This document shows, one piece after another, positions 24,655 to 35,300 of a DNA stretch of 64,000 nucleotides. The stretch is taken from contig NC_079887.1 of the NCBI RefSeq assembly GCF_029227915.1, positions 20,955,650 to 21,019,649 of the forward strand. The letters run 5' to 3'. Every line of letters begins with the position of its first letter. Position 1 is the first letter of the stretch. The notes below the pieces were generated by a model that saw only the letters and a list, made by a program, of their open reading frames with translations, had not been told where the DNA came from and made no database searches. The stretch is from Hydractinia symbiolongicarpus (lineage: Eukaryota; Cnidaria; Hydrozoa; Anthoathecata; Hydractiniidae). The translations under genes were made by a program, and so were the position numbers.

Positions 24655-25934
24655 TCAATACTCCACGCTGTGGAACCTACCATCTAGGATGTTTATCTGG
24701 GCATCCTGAAGCAAGTATACGTAGCAGCGTACGTCCCCGGTTCCATCGGCTTTCTTCGTCATATGCAACGTGATGCCGTCACTCAGGTGTTGTAAGGGTC
24801 TTCCAGAACCATGCAGACTATCATCAGAAGAGGCTCTAAAATCAATAAACAGGCCCTATCGTTCCGTTAGGAATTACCCAGTCGTTACCTCAGAGTCGTG
24901 ACTACCAAAGATATTACCAATTTGTTCGAGATGATCTTTTGGAAGCATAGCATGTGAATATAGTTCATTGGGTGAGCCCTCGACGGTGATAGATATTTTT
25001 TCGATCTTTGGGTTGTAAAAAACCTCGTTCGTGCCGGAGTGGGCCTTCACTTTTCCGGGGTTTACGAACAGTAACAGGACACATTTTAGACTCTTTGCAG
25101 GAGTGCCTAATTGCAAATTGTATCTAGTATCCGCTTTTTTCATTGTGACAACCTTGCTTCCGAGTACCCGTTCAAAAGGTAGCACGAGACGACTATACCG
25201 TGACATCATGGCACTCGCAAGACCCTCGTGATTTACCTTGTCAAACTCCAAGGCAATATTGGTGATTTTATATGCGGCATCCGCTGCTTTGGCTGCCGTA
25301 GACCCTGAGGCTGCCGTGCCCGCATGTTTGATGACATCGGCATATGGGTAAAAATGTAGGACAAACTGTAGCCTGTCGTGTAATCCCGGTTGGTAGAACG
25401 GAAGTCTTTCGTCAACTCGAACATTTTTGCTAGTGGAATACAAAAGGTGTTACCGTACGCGGCAGCGATGGCCTTTTCCTCGTCGGTACCCACATGATCG
25501 CTTGCCTTTACCTCCAGAGCCCTTATCGTTCCGTCATTTGGGTTGATGCCCTCCAAGATCAAGTTATTTTCCCGATCAAACTTAGGCAACCACAGGTCCC
25601 GATACACCGCAAGCGCATTGTAGTCGGTAATATTTTGTATCTCGTTGCCATTCAAGGTGATACGTAGGTTTTGCACCAGGATTTTCCCGATATTGCTTAC
25701 GATAGTGCGTTTAGTATTGGTACCGGTAAGTTCCATATCAATCAGTAGCTTGATGCTACTTAAAAAGATGACATCGTTCTGCCCCATGTTGGGTATATCC
25801 ACGTACAAGTCTTCGTTTTCGTTGATCTTAGAGGGTACGTGACTTACCTTTACGCGCTGCCTCTTTCCCTTAATACCCAGCATCATTTTAAGTTCCTAGT
25901 AAGGATCGAGTTTGGTTCCAAATGCGGTACTCAT
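24655..25934 (-). pseudogene. Polinton major capsid protein (double jelly-roll type), degraded
   Basis: Runs leftwards from ATG 25934 (MSTAFGTKLDPY) to TGA 24655. A TAG at 25898-25896 breaks codon 13. The next long stretch (25886-25233) holds VSNIGKILVQNLRITLNG and DYNALAVYRDLWLPKFD. A frameshift near 25430 leads to the second long part (to about 24874: FYPYADVIKHAGTAA, FYNPKIEKISITVEGSPNEL). The last part ends with VYLLQDAQINILDGRF. This order matches Polinton capsid proteins: an N-terminal jelly roll with basic start, then the second roll ending in the DAQ.N..DGRF segment. Starts 32 nt from the divergent gene at 25967. Confidence 0.8.
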
Positions 25935-25966
25935 CTTTATTTTAGGGTATTTTTTTTAAATAAAAG

Positions 25967-27086
25967 ATGCCGACGAATCCAGTATTTATACCAGAGGAGG
26001 ACCTTCCAGATAGTAGACCTGAAGATCCTCCAGCACCGACGCCAACGCCGACGCCTCTGGTACCAACGCCAGAGGAACAACAGCAGGGCCAGGGGGGGGG
26101 GCCATACCAAGGGAGAGAGAGGGGATTAAAAATCAAAGGTCGACGATCTTTACGAACGTCTTAGTAAGGAGTTGGGCCATTCCATTGCGAGATTTTATAA
26201 CGAGTTTGAACTAAGGGGTAATCAAATTGGTTTGATGGAGTAGAAATCACAAAACAGAACGGCGAGTTGCGATCTTCTAAAGTGATAATGAGTAAGTTGG
26301 GGGCAAATCGTCTGCAAGCCATGGGGTTTACCGACTATACTGCACCCAACAGGGGCAGTAAGGCATTGGCTCAGAAACTCCTGAACGAAATTGTTCACAT
26401 CGAAGAGAAGACTAATGACATTGAAATGATGTCTTTATTAGAGAACGTCCTGGATGAAACGGAGAGCCTTATCGAAGATACTTCGTTTGGTGGCAACGAA
26501 GTTTTTACCGAACGCGAGAGAAGAGGACTCAACCTCGAACTTCAAACGCTAAGAGGTAAATTGAAAAACTTGAAAAGCAAGATGATCCTATACGGTGGCG
26601 AAATCAACAAGGCAGAGGCCAAGGTGAAAGAACTTGAGGCTAACAGGCCGGGGCAACCGAGGAACAACGAGCTACCTTGGACAGGGATATCGCAAAAGTC
26701 AAGGAGGGGATTGAAAATCTACAGGATCAAAAAGAGGCCACACGAGAAGTACACGGCCTATTATCCTCTGAAACCCATAGCCAGCTGAAGGCCATCAAGG
26801 AAACACTCATGAACATCTCTCAGTTACAGGGGGAAACGCTGGAGGTGCAGGAGGGAGCGCCACAGTAAAGGGTTTTTTAGAAAAGCAGCTGGAGAGACTT
26901 GGAAAATTCCTGAAATACCTGGCGGGTAAGGCAGGTCCTGCATTACCTGGCATCATCGGTACGGTTGTCTCGTTCTTTTTCAGGGTAGCGACAAAGATTG
27001 TCGAATATGCATCAAAACACTTTTACATGGCAATCGCGGCTGCCGTTGCTTTTACTGTGGCCCACGTTGGAAAGAGGAGAGTCTAA
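25967..27086 (+). pseudogene. Polinton coiled-coil and C-terminal membrane protein, frameshifted
   Basis: Starts at ATG 25967 with a Pro/Thr-rich head (PPAPTPTPTP). A run of G residues at about 26093-26101 marks a frameshift. The long middle (26267-26788) is coiled-coil rich, frames change again near 26680 and 26870, and the end has two hydrophobic segments (ALPGIIGTVVSFFF and FYMAIAAAVAFTVAHV) before TAA 27084. Role unknown; coiled coil plus membrane anchor would suit a virion-associated protein. It shares a 32-nt divergent start region with the capsid gene. Confidence 0.6.
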
Positions 27087-27118
27087 TATGTTGATGAAGC
27101 ACATTAGACCTATCTAAG

Positions 27119-28279
27119 TCAGATGTAGGCGATGATGAGGCCTACTCCTGCAGTAATCAACGCGGCCTTGGTATCCTCATGTTGTTGACCCTGTGGGGCT
27201 TCCCCGTGATCAGGGGGTGATTTGATAGTCTGCCTAGGGGGTGTTGTATGCCTCGAGGCCTTCCGCATATGCTGCTCCACCTCCCTGTGTTTAGGGGGTG
27301 CGGCTGCTGCATGTTTGATGGTCTGCTCCGTAGGCTTAGCATGACGCTTGACGTTATTCACATCAACCTGAACCACAACGTTTACGTTGGAAAGTGCAAT
27401 CAGGATATTGTTGTTATACCCCTTAATTTTACCTATACGTAAATCCTAATTCGAAGGTAGCATGTACACGCAAGGTATAACAGCAAAATTAACTGGAATA
27501 CTGGCATATTGGAGCACTTTTGCAATTGCGTTATGTCTTGCCCTATGTTCTCTTCCCACGTTACCATACTTTTAAATTTTTTCAACAGAATTTGTCTTGC
27601 TGTGTAGTTTGCTGCGTCAGATCCGAGTAGGGATGCCTTGGTCCCTGCAACCCAAGCAACAAGACCACGTAGACGCGAATGCTTTAGCTTAGCCTTGCGC
27701 CGTAAGACCCTGACTTGTCAGCATGATAAACTTCGCGTAATCACCATCAACCTGGGGTCACCATGAACCGTTGGTGAGTGAGGAACTTGCCGCCTTAAAT
27801 TTGTACATCAGGCCATTGGGATCTGCACCATATTCGCAACACACTTGTGCGAATCCAGATGTTGAGCAGAGATTTTTGTATTGAGAAAACCCATCGTCAA
27901 AAGGCATTGACACCTTCATTCTTGCTATACGACATATGTAATAGTACACGTGAAACTAAAAAATCGTGTAGAGAAGTGGTACGGAGCCCGTCATATGTTT
28001 GGCGGACATGCCTAATGCCGTGGCTGCCCAATGGGTTGCGAAATTAACTTGTATATTCCAGTAGCCCAATGCCTGCCCATTAAACCCAAGTCTAACAGGA
28101 TCATTAAGGTAGATTGTTGGAATTTTGATGGGATACTTGGTAAACTCGGGAAATACCACGGGGAGATGTGATTCAGTAAACACGTACAGGTCCTGATGTT
28201 TCAAGTTCATTATACCAAGGGGCCATTCTCCCCTGTTTGATTTATACCTTGCCCTCGGGTTGTACGAGTAAATGTTCAT
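27119..28279 (-). pseudogene. Large Polinton-specific protein with C-terminal membrane segment, degraded
   Basis: Reads from ATG 28279 (MNIYSYNPRARY) to a stop at 27119. Open to TAG 27956-27958, then in the same frame past further stops (near 27758 and 27690). After frameshifts at about 27690 and 27440 it ends in the frame at 27376-27119, which closes with AALITAGVGLIIAYI, a likely C-terminal membrane helix. Conserved-looking stretches include DLYVFTESHLPVVFPEFTKY and GYWNIQVNFATHWAA. I recognise the type from cnidarian Polintons but no function. The start is 21 nt from the divergent start at 28301. Confidence 0.55.
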
Positions 28280-28300
28280 CCTTTCTTCTAAGAAGAAAAG

Positions 28301-28810
28301 ATGAAGCAACTCTACATTACCGACATTAAAATACCCACGATGTTCGAGGTTTATCTGGGACAGGATACGAGAATTGCCATGAAATCGATAAGTATTCGAC
28401 CTACGTGGCTGAACATTTACTGCAATAATGACTTCACCACCCGTAAGTCGGTGTCCAATTAGGAGGAAGTCCGAATTAAAATCATGAACGGTCTGTACAG
28501 GATCGAGGATCTGGCAGCTATTGTCAACAGTCAGGCGCAGGACAGAATCAAGCTGTTTGTCCTGAAAGATGGACTCTGTAGGCTCCGTGTCAATGAAGGG
28601 TACACAGTGGTGATTAATCGACGACTGCAAGAGCTCATGTGTTTGCCCTGCGATCCCAGTAAAAAGTACTATACAAAGGGCGACTATGACGCATCCTACA
28701 AGACTGACGTTTACCAAAGATTAAGGCTTGTTTGCCCCCAGTTGGATGAATATGATGCCCTTGATAAGAAAACTCCAAAATTCTCGCTTTGCTTCCCACC
28801 AAAGAGTTAG
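28301..28810 (+). pseudogene. Probable Polinton penton (single jelly-roll) protein, one stop
   Basis: ATG 28301 (MKQLYITDIKIPTMFEVYL) opens a frame of 170 codons closed by TAG 28808, with one in-frame TAG at 28460. The middle, NGLYRIEDLAAIVNS followed by YTVVINRRLQELMCLP, has the layout of Polinton/virophage minor capsid proteins: Gly-Tyr turn, helix, then beta strands and a Leu-rich helix. The penton call is inference from this pattern and from the capsid gene. The opposite strand is open too, but only as the upstream extension of the neighbouring minus gene. Confidence 0.5.
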
Positions 28811-28824
28811 ACGCCTGGGGGGAC

Positions 28825-29028
28825 ATGCTTACCTGGACCCAGGACACCCCAATACAATGCGATGACTGCGAACGTGTGCTTGTCGAGTACGACAGATGTA
28901 ACTGCGGGCGAAGGCTCGTGATAAAAGCTAAAATGCTATGCTGGTACTGCTACCAGGAGTGTATCACGTATAACGGGGTAGTTGCGCATGTGCGAGGAAC
29001 GATAGAAGCAATCCTCAGACCTTGTTAA
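28825..29028 (+). CDS. Small Cys-rich (zinc-ribbon) Polinton protein
   Basis: Intact 67-codon frame from ATG 28825. Cysteines are spaced CDDC-x8-CNC and CWYC-x3-C, a likely one- or two-site zinc ribbon. It begins 14 nt after the penton-like ORF's stop and may have been co-transcribed. No specific function can be assigned. Confidence 0.5.
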   Translation: MLTWTQDTPIQCDDCERVLVEYDRCNCGRRLVIKAKMLCWYCYQECITYNGVVAHVRGTIEAILRPC

Positions 29029-29041
29029 AAATTCAATAAAG

Positions 29042-29592
29042 ATGCTAAAATTTGGAAATGAACTTGTCAAACCTAGAGATTTCTACAGTTTTGCGTGTAA
29101 TTTTACCGTTAGGTAAAGTGTCAGATCCCGTTCCTGCCAACGGAGGCAAGGATCAACGTTACATCGTAGGCTACCATACGCGAGATCTTATCGTGGCCCT
29201 GAGGGTAAAAACGCCTAAAGTCCCCGAATGGAGTTAGCCGATACAATGCCGGCGCCGTGCCAACGATGGGTCTTGATTTCGACGAGTACCCTGATTGGAT
29301 CAAAAATTATCGTCAAATTTGGAACAAAATCGAGGAGTTGATATCTCAAAGCCTAACGACGGGGCCAGTCAAAAAGGAGCATTACATCAACGCCAAGCTG
29401 AAATACTACAGTGACGCGATCATGACTAAATTCCATGGTATGCGGGTCCCCTATGATGAACCCTGTCAAGTCAGTGCCATCCTGGCTATAGCCTCCGTGT
29501 ATGTTCAAGGCAAAAACTACTACCCACAGGTGCAAGTTGTGGAATGTAGCTACAAGGACTTTAAAGTCGAGTGGCTGCTGAGTGATGATTAA
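29042..29592 (+). pseudogene. Polinton-specific protein, frameshifted
   Basis: Begins MLKFGNELVKPRDFYSFA at ATG 29042, hits a stop near 29114, continues in the next frame (DPVPANGGKDQRYIVGYHTR) and after a second shift near 29235 runs open to TAA 29590 (LDFDEYPDWIKNYRQIWNKI ... DFKVEWLLSDD). It is acidic and aromatic-rich. Similar ORFs are familiar from cnidarian Polintons but have no known function. Confidence 0.55.
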
Positions 29593-29595
29593 ATC

Positions 29596-30391
29596 AATTT
29601 TTATAACCCCTACAAGGGTTATAAAACATACAAAATTAAGGCCTGTAACCAGGTAGAGACTATAGGTACCGCTGGCATACTGTACAGATTGCAGTGTTTT
29701 TAAAAGTTCATCTTTACCCTCTTGTCTCCTCTTTGCAGCTAGCTGGGCGCGCTCTCGTTTATCAATTGAGTTAACAATCCGTTTGACGCACTGTCGTATC
29801 TGCACCTTCAATAGCATATACCGTTGTTTCTCTTGCATAATCAGGCTGAACTCGTAGTCGCTGATGACCCTATTTTCTACCGCTTTCGAAATCAGATCAA
29901 CGACGGAATTCAATTTTGTCTCTGCGAGTAGCCTTATGCTTTCATGCTTTTTGGAGCTAACACCTGACCTCCTTGAGGCATTCCGCAGACCGGCCTGCCC
30001 TATCCCCATCGCAATTGTGATACCCCCCATCGTAATACATAGCGGAGCCCCCAGAGCCGAGGTTAACGCCCAAATCCGACGCCTGCAGTGACAAAATTGA
30101 CACCCAGTAGTCCATAATCACAGTAGCGTACCCAGGCTCCACGCATTTTAACTTTTTTTGCGAGTCCGTCCCGCTCCTTTATTTCCCTTCTCAGATACTG
30201 TTCAATTTCCTCGATCTTTTCGAGTCTGTAGACCTGACTTTCGTAGATTGTATCGCCCTCAGGCGCATTTGGTAAATTCGGATACAACTTGATACATCGT
30301 TCATCCTTTCTTCTATCAATAAATGCTTCGTAATTCCTGTAAACGAAACATTTTTGTTATGATGGTGTTCGTCTGTTAGCATAAACTTCAT
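29596..30391 (-). pseudogene. Polinton-specific membrane/helical protein, frameshifted
   Basis: Begins near ATG 30391 (MKFMLTDEHHHNKNV). A frameshift near 30350 leads into YPNLPNAPEGDTIYESQVYR and KIEEIEQYLRREIKERDGLA. A Gly/Ala-rich hydrophobic centre (about 30110-30000) has several shifts. The helical C-terminal part (SKKHESIRLLAETKLNSVVD) runs open through 29600. The natural stop was not found; the open frame continues into the antisense of the convergent gene that ends at 29592. Function unknown. Confidence 0.5.
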
Positions 30392-30500
30392 CCTCTAAAA
30401 AGCACCAGTCCACGGCCCTGTCTGGTTGCCAGGCTATTGGGAGAAGCTCCTTATTAATTCTGACCTTCTCAGCTTTCCTCTGAAGTTAGGCCTCGAGTGA

Positions 30501-30878
30501 TTAAGGCATAATGTTTATACTACTATACATGTCCCGGGAGATTTCCTGCGTCTTGATATGATCCGGTGTGTTATTGAATGTACTGATATCCTCTACAACG
30601 GCTATATCACACGTTTCATCCGTCTTGAATCGGTCCGTCACATAGTCGTACATACGGGGCATCTCTTCAACGACCATGTCGCACATGTCTTGAACTGATC
30701 CGGGACATATTCGAACATGTGGGGTACTTCTTAAACTATCCAGTTGCACATGTCTTGCGTCTTGATATGATCTGGGGGATTCTTGAACCAGCTCATCCTT
30801 ATCACTACATACATTTTTTTCCCTGGGGTGGTCAAAAAGTTGAGTATAGGAATTTCCTATGCTCAACATGTTGGTCAC
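30501..30878 (-). CDS. Rightmost Polinton ORF with internal peptide repeats
   Basis: Intact 125-codon frame. Its middle is built from degenerate repeats that show at DNA level as repeated tcttga(a/t)...gatc(c/t)g stretches at about 30551, 30621, 30690 and 30765. The peptides share patterns such as MYDYVTDRFKTDE, VRICPGSVQDM and NNTPDHIKTQE. No family recognised. Its start overlaps the inverted-repeat remnant, so the ORF may be partly a by-product of subterminal repeats. Confidence 0.35.
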   Translation of the reverse strand: MTNMLSIGNSYTQLFDHPREKNVCSDKDELVQESPRSYQDARHVQLDSLRSTPHVRICPGSVQDMCDMVVEEMPRMYDYVTDRFKTDETCDIAVVEDISTFNNTPDHIKTQEISRDMYSSINIMP

Positions 30879-30889
30879 GTGTTGCTGCG
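30870..30889 (-). repeat. Right inverted-repeat remnant of the Polinton
   Basis: Perfect 20-bp inverted partner of 16009-16028. It overlaps the start of the last minus-strand ORF of the element, so the true terminus is probably further right, somewhere before the LINE at about 31.0-31.2 kb. Confidence 0.5.
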
Positions 30890-31479
30890 CATGCCTTCAT
30901 TTTTTTGTTGATTGTCAGCGGATTTGCGGGATGTCGTCATGTGACTCTTGTGATGAAATCTGTGAGGTGTTTTTTTGTGTTTGTTGGTTTTTATAAGGGT
31001 TTGACCATGGAAATTTGAAAATGTGTATATATTGACTCCTTACTACTACTTCCTTCTAAAGTTGTTCTTATAAAAAATGTGCTAATGTATTTATTATAAT
31101 CAAATGTTTTAGCTGTAAGCTCGTTTAATTCTCGTCCCCAAAGCGCCATAGGATAAACCTAAATTTTGATGTCAGCTCGAGGGCTGGAAATGTTCTACAA
31201 AACTTAGAAGGACAGCTTTGTATATGCCAACATTCCGCTTCGATGCATAAAAACGTTTTCCTAATTTTTGTTTGGAGAATGTCAATAAACCAAGAGCAAG
31301 ATGGCGGATGTGTTTTCTTTAGCGCTGAACTCGACGCACATAAAACATGGTATAAATTCTTGTTAAAATCGTGGTATATCTCAGTAATCTTTGATGTTTA
31401 TGCAGAAACAGACAGCAACAGCCAACTAACGATTAAAAATATCCAATTTCGAGAGATTATTTCGTATCAAACGGAAAAA

Positions 31480-32277
31480 ATGGAAGAAAAGATCGACCTC
31501 ATGCTACAACAAATAAACAAAATCGAAAATCGTCTAGGAGGTATCGAAAGCACCCTCACAGTAATGAAAGAGCTTCAATCCGATGTAGATACAATTAAAA
31601 AAAACCAGTGCGGTATTATAGAAAAACAAGCAAGTCATGACACTACGATTAACAACCACACAGAAGAAATTACTGGTCTGAAGTTCACATGTGACAACAT
31701 TCTATCACGAAACACAAAAATTGAAACGGACATCAGTGATCTTAAAAAAGAGAACAAGACTAAAGAAGGGAAAATCAACAAGCTCAGAGCCGAAATTAAC
31801 GATCTGGAGCAATATGGGAGAAGGGTGATGGTCGATATCAGAGGCATACCTAGAGTTCAGAATGAAGATACAACACTTTTGACGACACAACTGGCTGAAC
31901 TGATGAAAGTAAAAATCGAAAAGGAAGATATAGACATCAGCCATCGAACTTCCAACAAAAAGGAGGCCAGTATAATAGTAAAATTCAACTCAAGATACAA
32001 ACGTAATATTTTTTACGAAGGTCGAAAGAAGCTGAGTGAAAAGACCATCCAAGACTTGGGGTTTCAAGGATCTACGAAAATATACATAAACGAAAGTCTG
32101 ACATCAGTGAATGGAGAACTCTTCCGTCAGGCAAGAGAACATTTATTGAGCAAGAAATTAGTAAAGTATGTGTGGACAAAAAATGGGCAAGTTTACGTTA
32201 GAGAAACAGACACTGCAGATATCATTAACATTAAATCAAAAGATGATATTTTTAAATGTGCATCAGATCTTCAGTGA
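31480..32277 (+). CDS. LINE ORF1, baculovirus FP25K-like protein
   Basis: Chosen start is ATG 31480 (MEEKIDLMLQQINKIENR), where a long coiled coil begins; the frame is open further up to an ATG at 31243, so a 344-aa version is possible. Residues about 1-115 are heptad-rich. The second half has EQYGRRVMVDIRGIPR, DIDISHRTSNKKEASIIVKF and INESLTSVNGELFRQAR, the pattern of the FP domain found in ORF1 of many CR1/L2-type and related LINEs. Expected role: an RNA-binding, trimerising chaperone for the LINE RNA. Ends TGA, 113 nt before ORF2. Confidence 0.75.
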   Translation: MEEKIDLMLQQINKIENRLGGIESTLTVMKELQSDVDTIKKNQCGIIEKQASHDTTINNHTEEITGLKFTCDNILSRNTKIETDISDLKKENKTKEGKINKLRAEINDLEQYGRRVMVDIRGIPRVQNEDTTLLTTQLAELMKVKIEKEDIDISHRTSNKKEASIIVKFNSRYKRNIFYEGRKKLSEKTIQDLGFQGSTKIYINESLTSVNGELFRQAREHLLSKKLVKYVWTKNGQVYVRETDTADIINIKSKDDIFKCASDLQ

Positions 32278-32390
32278 TTCAATTTTTATTCACTTTTTTG
32301 TTCTCTTTCATTTATTTCTTCATTTTTATTTTTATTTCACTTATTCTTCGCGTTATATCTTTTGTGTTATGACTATTTTGAACTTTGACT

Positions 32391-35300
32391 ATGTCATCTA
32401 ACAGGATTGAAAATGTGATTTGTCACATCTGCAACAAAATAGCACTTAATAACTGTATTCTCTGTGATTTGTGCAACACATGGTTACATGTGTCTTGTCT
32501 CAAGATGACTAAAAGTACTTTCAATAAGCTTTCTCAGGAAGAAGTCCCATGGTTTTGTAGACAATGCATATATAGAACCCTTCCATGTACAACTCTTACT
32601 GATATAACATTGAATTCTCTAACTTTTAACTCTTGTATAAGCGATAATTTCAAAGAGTGTGATTTCTGCAACAAAAACATAAAATGTGTAAATTCCACCG
32701 TAACCTGCAGCACTGGTAAACACAAAGTCCATTTAAAGTGTGCAAATTTAAACAAAACTAAACTTAAAAGCATTAACATAAACAACTGGATATGTAGCAA
32801 TTGTAACTCCTTTCCTTTTAACGATATGGATAGTGAACAACTTTTTAACCTAATGTATAACTCATCGCTTGATAAGTATGACAACTCATATCTAATAAAT
32901 AAAAATCTTGATGATCTACTAAACCTCCCTAAATTAGAGATTGAACACCCTAATAATATAGGTAGAGATGATGCCAGCTCATCGGTTCTAAATTTTAACT
33001 ACTATAGTCTTGAAGATGTTCATAAACTAACACAATCAAAGCAACTCAATGCTGCATTATCCTTCTTGCACACAAACATACGATCTTATCAAAAAAACAT
33101 TTCTAATTTGTGTGATCTAGTTCATACTCTAGAATACAAATTCGACATCATTGGCCTATCAGAGGCATGGCACTCCTCAGGTAAGGAAATTAATTCAATA
33201 ACCCTATCAGGTTATCACCCATATGAATTTATCAGTGGAAATTCTCAAAATGCAGGATGTGGTTTTTATATTAATTCTGAACTCAAATATATAGTAAGAG
33301 ATGATCTTTCAGGAGTAGTTAACGAGAGTAATGAGGAATTCGAAATATTGTTTATTGAGATTTTTAATGATCACTCCAAAAATATATTGGTAGGAGTAAT
33401 ATACAGGCACCCTAAATGTAACACTACAGAGTTTCTGGCCCATATGCAAAAGTTACTTTTCTCTATAAACAAAGAAAATAAAAAAATAGTAATCATGGGA
33501 GACTTTAACATCAACCTTCTCCAATTCGAAGAACATCAAGAGCCAAATTCATTTTTGGAAATAATGTTGAGTAATTTTTTACTTCCACACATTATACAAC
33601 CCACTAGAATAGCTAAAAGTTGTAAATACACATTAATTGATAACATTTTTTACAATGATATTTTAGATGAATGCATCAGTGGAAACCTTATTCCACATAT
33701 AACAGACCACTTACCAAATTTTTTAGCCATTGAAGACATTCATACGAGTCGCGTGAAGAACAACAAAAAGGTAAGAGATTATACAAACTTCAATACAAAG
33801 GAATTTCGAAATGAACTTATGGGTATAAATAACAAACAAGAATTAACTTCAATGGATGATGTAAACCTAATGTATAATGTATTTCATGATAACTTGACAA
33901 CTGTAATAGATAAACATGCACCATTGAAACCAATGTCAAAAACTCTATTGAAAAGATCTGTAAAACCATGGATAAATGATCACATGCTACTTATGATAAA
34001 AGAAAAGAATCAACTCTATGGTATGTTTATGAGAAGTGGCAATAGGCAAGCATATACTCAATATAAATTCTTGAGGAATAAAATAAATCATAGTATCAAA
34101 ATTAAAAAATTCCAATACTATAAAAATTATTTTGACACCAATAAAAACAACATCAAAAAGTTCTGGAAAGGAATTAATCAGTTTTTGAAAAGGAACAAAA
34201 ATCAAAACACACCAACTGCTATAAAGCAAGATGGTAAAACATTCACTGATCCAAAAGACATTGCCTCTTTGATGAACTTATATTATGCAAATGTGGCTCC
34301 AGAATTGGTCAAAAAATTACCAAAAAGTTCTTCCAAAAAAAATTTTAACGACTTTTTAAAAGACAGAAACCCTTTTTCATTTTTTTGCTCTGCAGTTTCT
34401 CCACAAGAGGTGGAAGACCACTTATCTAAGTTGGATCACACTAAAGCAGTTGATGTATATAATTTCCCTATAAAACTCATAAAACAAAATTGTGATCTCC
34501 TATCTGAACCATTATCTATTATCATTAATAAATCATTCTCTGAAGGTGTGTTTCCAGACGCATTGAAATATGCAAAAGTGATTCCTTTGTTTAAAAATGG
34601 GACAAGGCATGAAGCAAAAAACTATAGACCGGTATCGATTCTTCCGTTATTTGACAAAATAATTGAAAAAATTATGCATAAAAAACTAATGACTTTCTTG
34701 GATCAATACAAAATAATATCTCCTTCGCAATATGGATTTCAAAAAGGTAAGTCAACTAGCTATGCAGTCCTGGATCTAATTACCAAAATATCTTCTTCAT
34801 TAGCAACTCAGAGTCACTCTATCGCTATCTTTCTTGATTTTGCCAAGGCATTCGACACAGTAAACCATACTATACTACTAAAAAAACTAGAACACTATGG
34901 AATTCGTGGAATAGCTAATAAATGGTTCAAGTCATATCTATCCGGACGGACACAAAGTGTATCAGTTTCTAACATTCTGTCGAGTGCATTACATATTAGT
35001 TGTGGAGTTCCACAAGGTTCAATCTTAGGACCAATATTATTCTTACTTTACATAAATGACATCTCTAATGCTTCCCCTTCTTTTAAATACACACTATTTG
35101 CAGATGATACTAGTTTATTTATTGATAGTAACAACAAACAAGAATTATTTAAAAAAACTAATAACGAGCTAACTTCTGTCTGTGATTGGCTTATTGCAAA
35201 TGCTTTGAGCCTGAATGTTACCAAATCTAACTACTTATTTTTTAGCAAAGAAAAACATGTCGATATCCCGGAGATCAAGTTACTAGGAAAGAACCTGACT

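Larger units (their letters stand above)
15990..30900. mobile_element. Polinton/Maverick element, decayed
   Basis: About 15 kb of visibly GC-richer sequence carrying the Polinton gene set: protein-primed family B DNA polymerase, A32-like packaging ATPase, retroviral-type integrase, double jelly-roll major capsid protein and a likely penton protein, plus BRO-N, zinc-ribbon, membrane and coiled-coil proteins seen in cnidarian Polintons. A 20-bp perfect inverted match (16009-16028 and 30870-30889) with weaker flanking similarity suggests remnants of the terminal inverted repeats. Exact ends and the target duplication were not resolved. Nearly every gene has stops or frameshifts, so the copy is dead. 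No adenovirus-type cysteine protease was recognised. Confidence 0.85.

Noticed and set aside
25967-26164. Antisense Gly/Val-rich ORF opposite the PTPTP head
   Set aside because: Shadow of the Pro/Thr-rich plus-strand frame.
28280-28717. Upstream extension of the 27956-28717 minus-strand ORF
   Set aside because: It is antisense to the penton-like gene starting at 28301; the family-like protein begins at the ATG at 28279.
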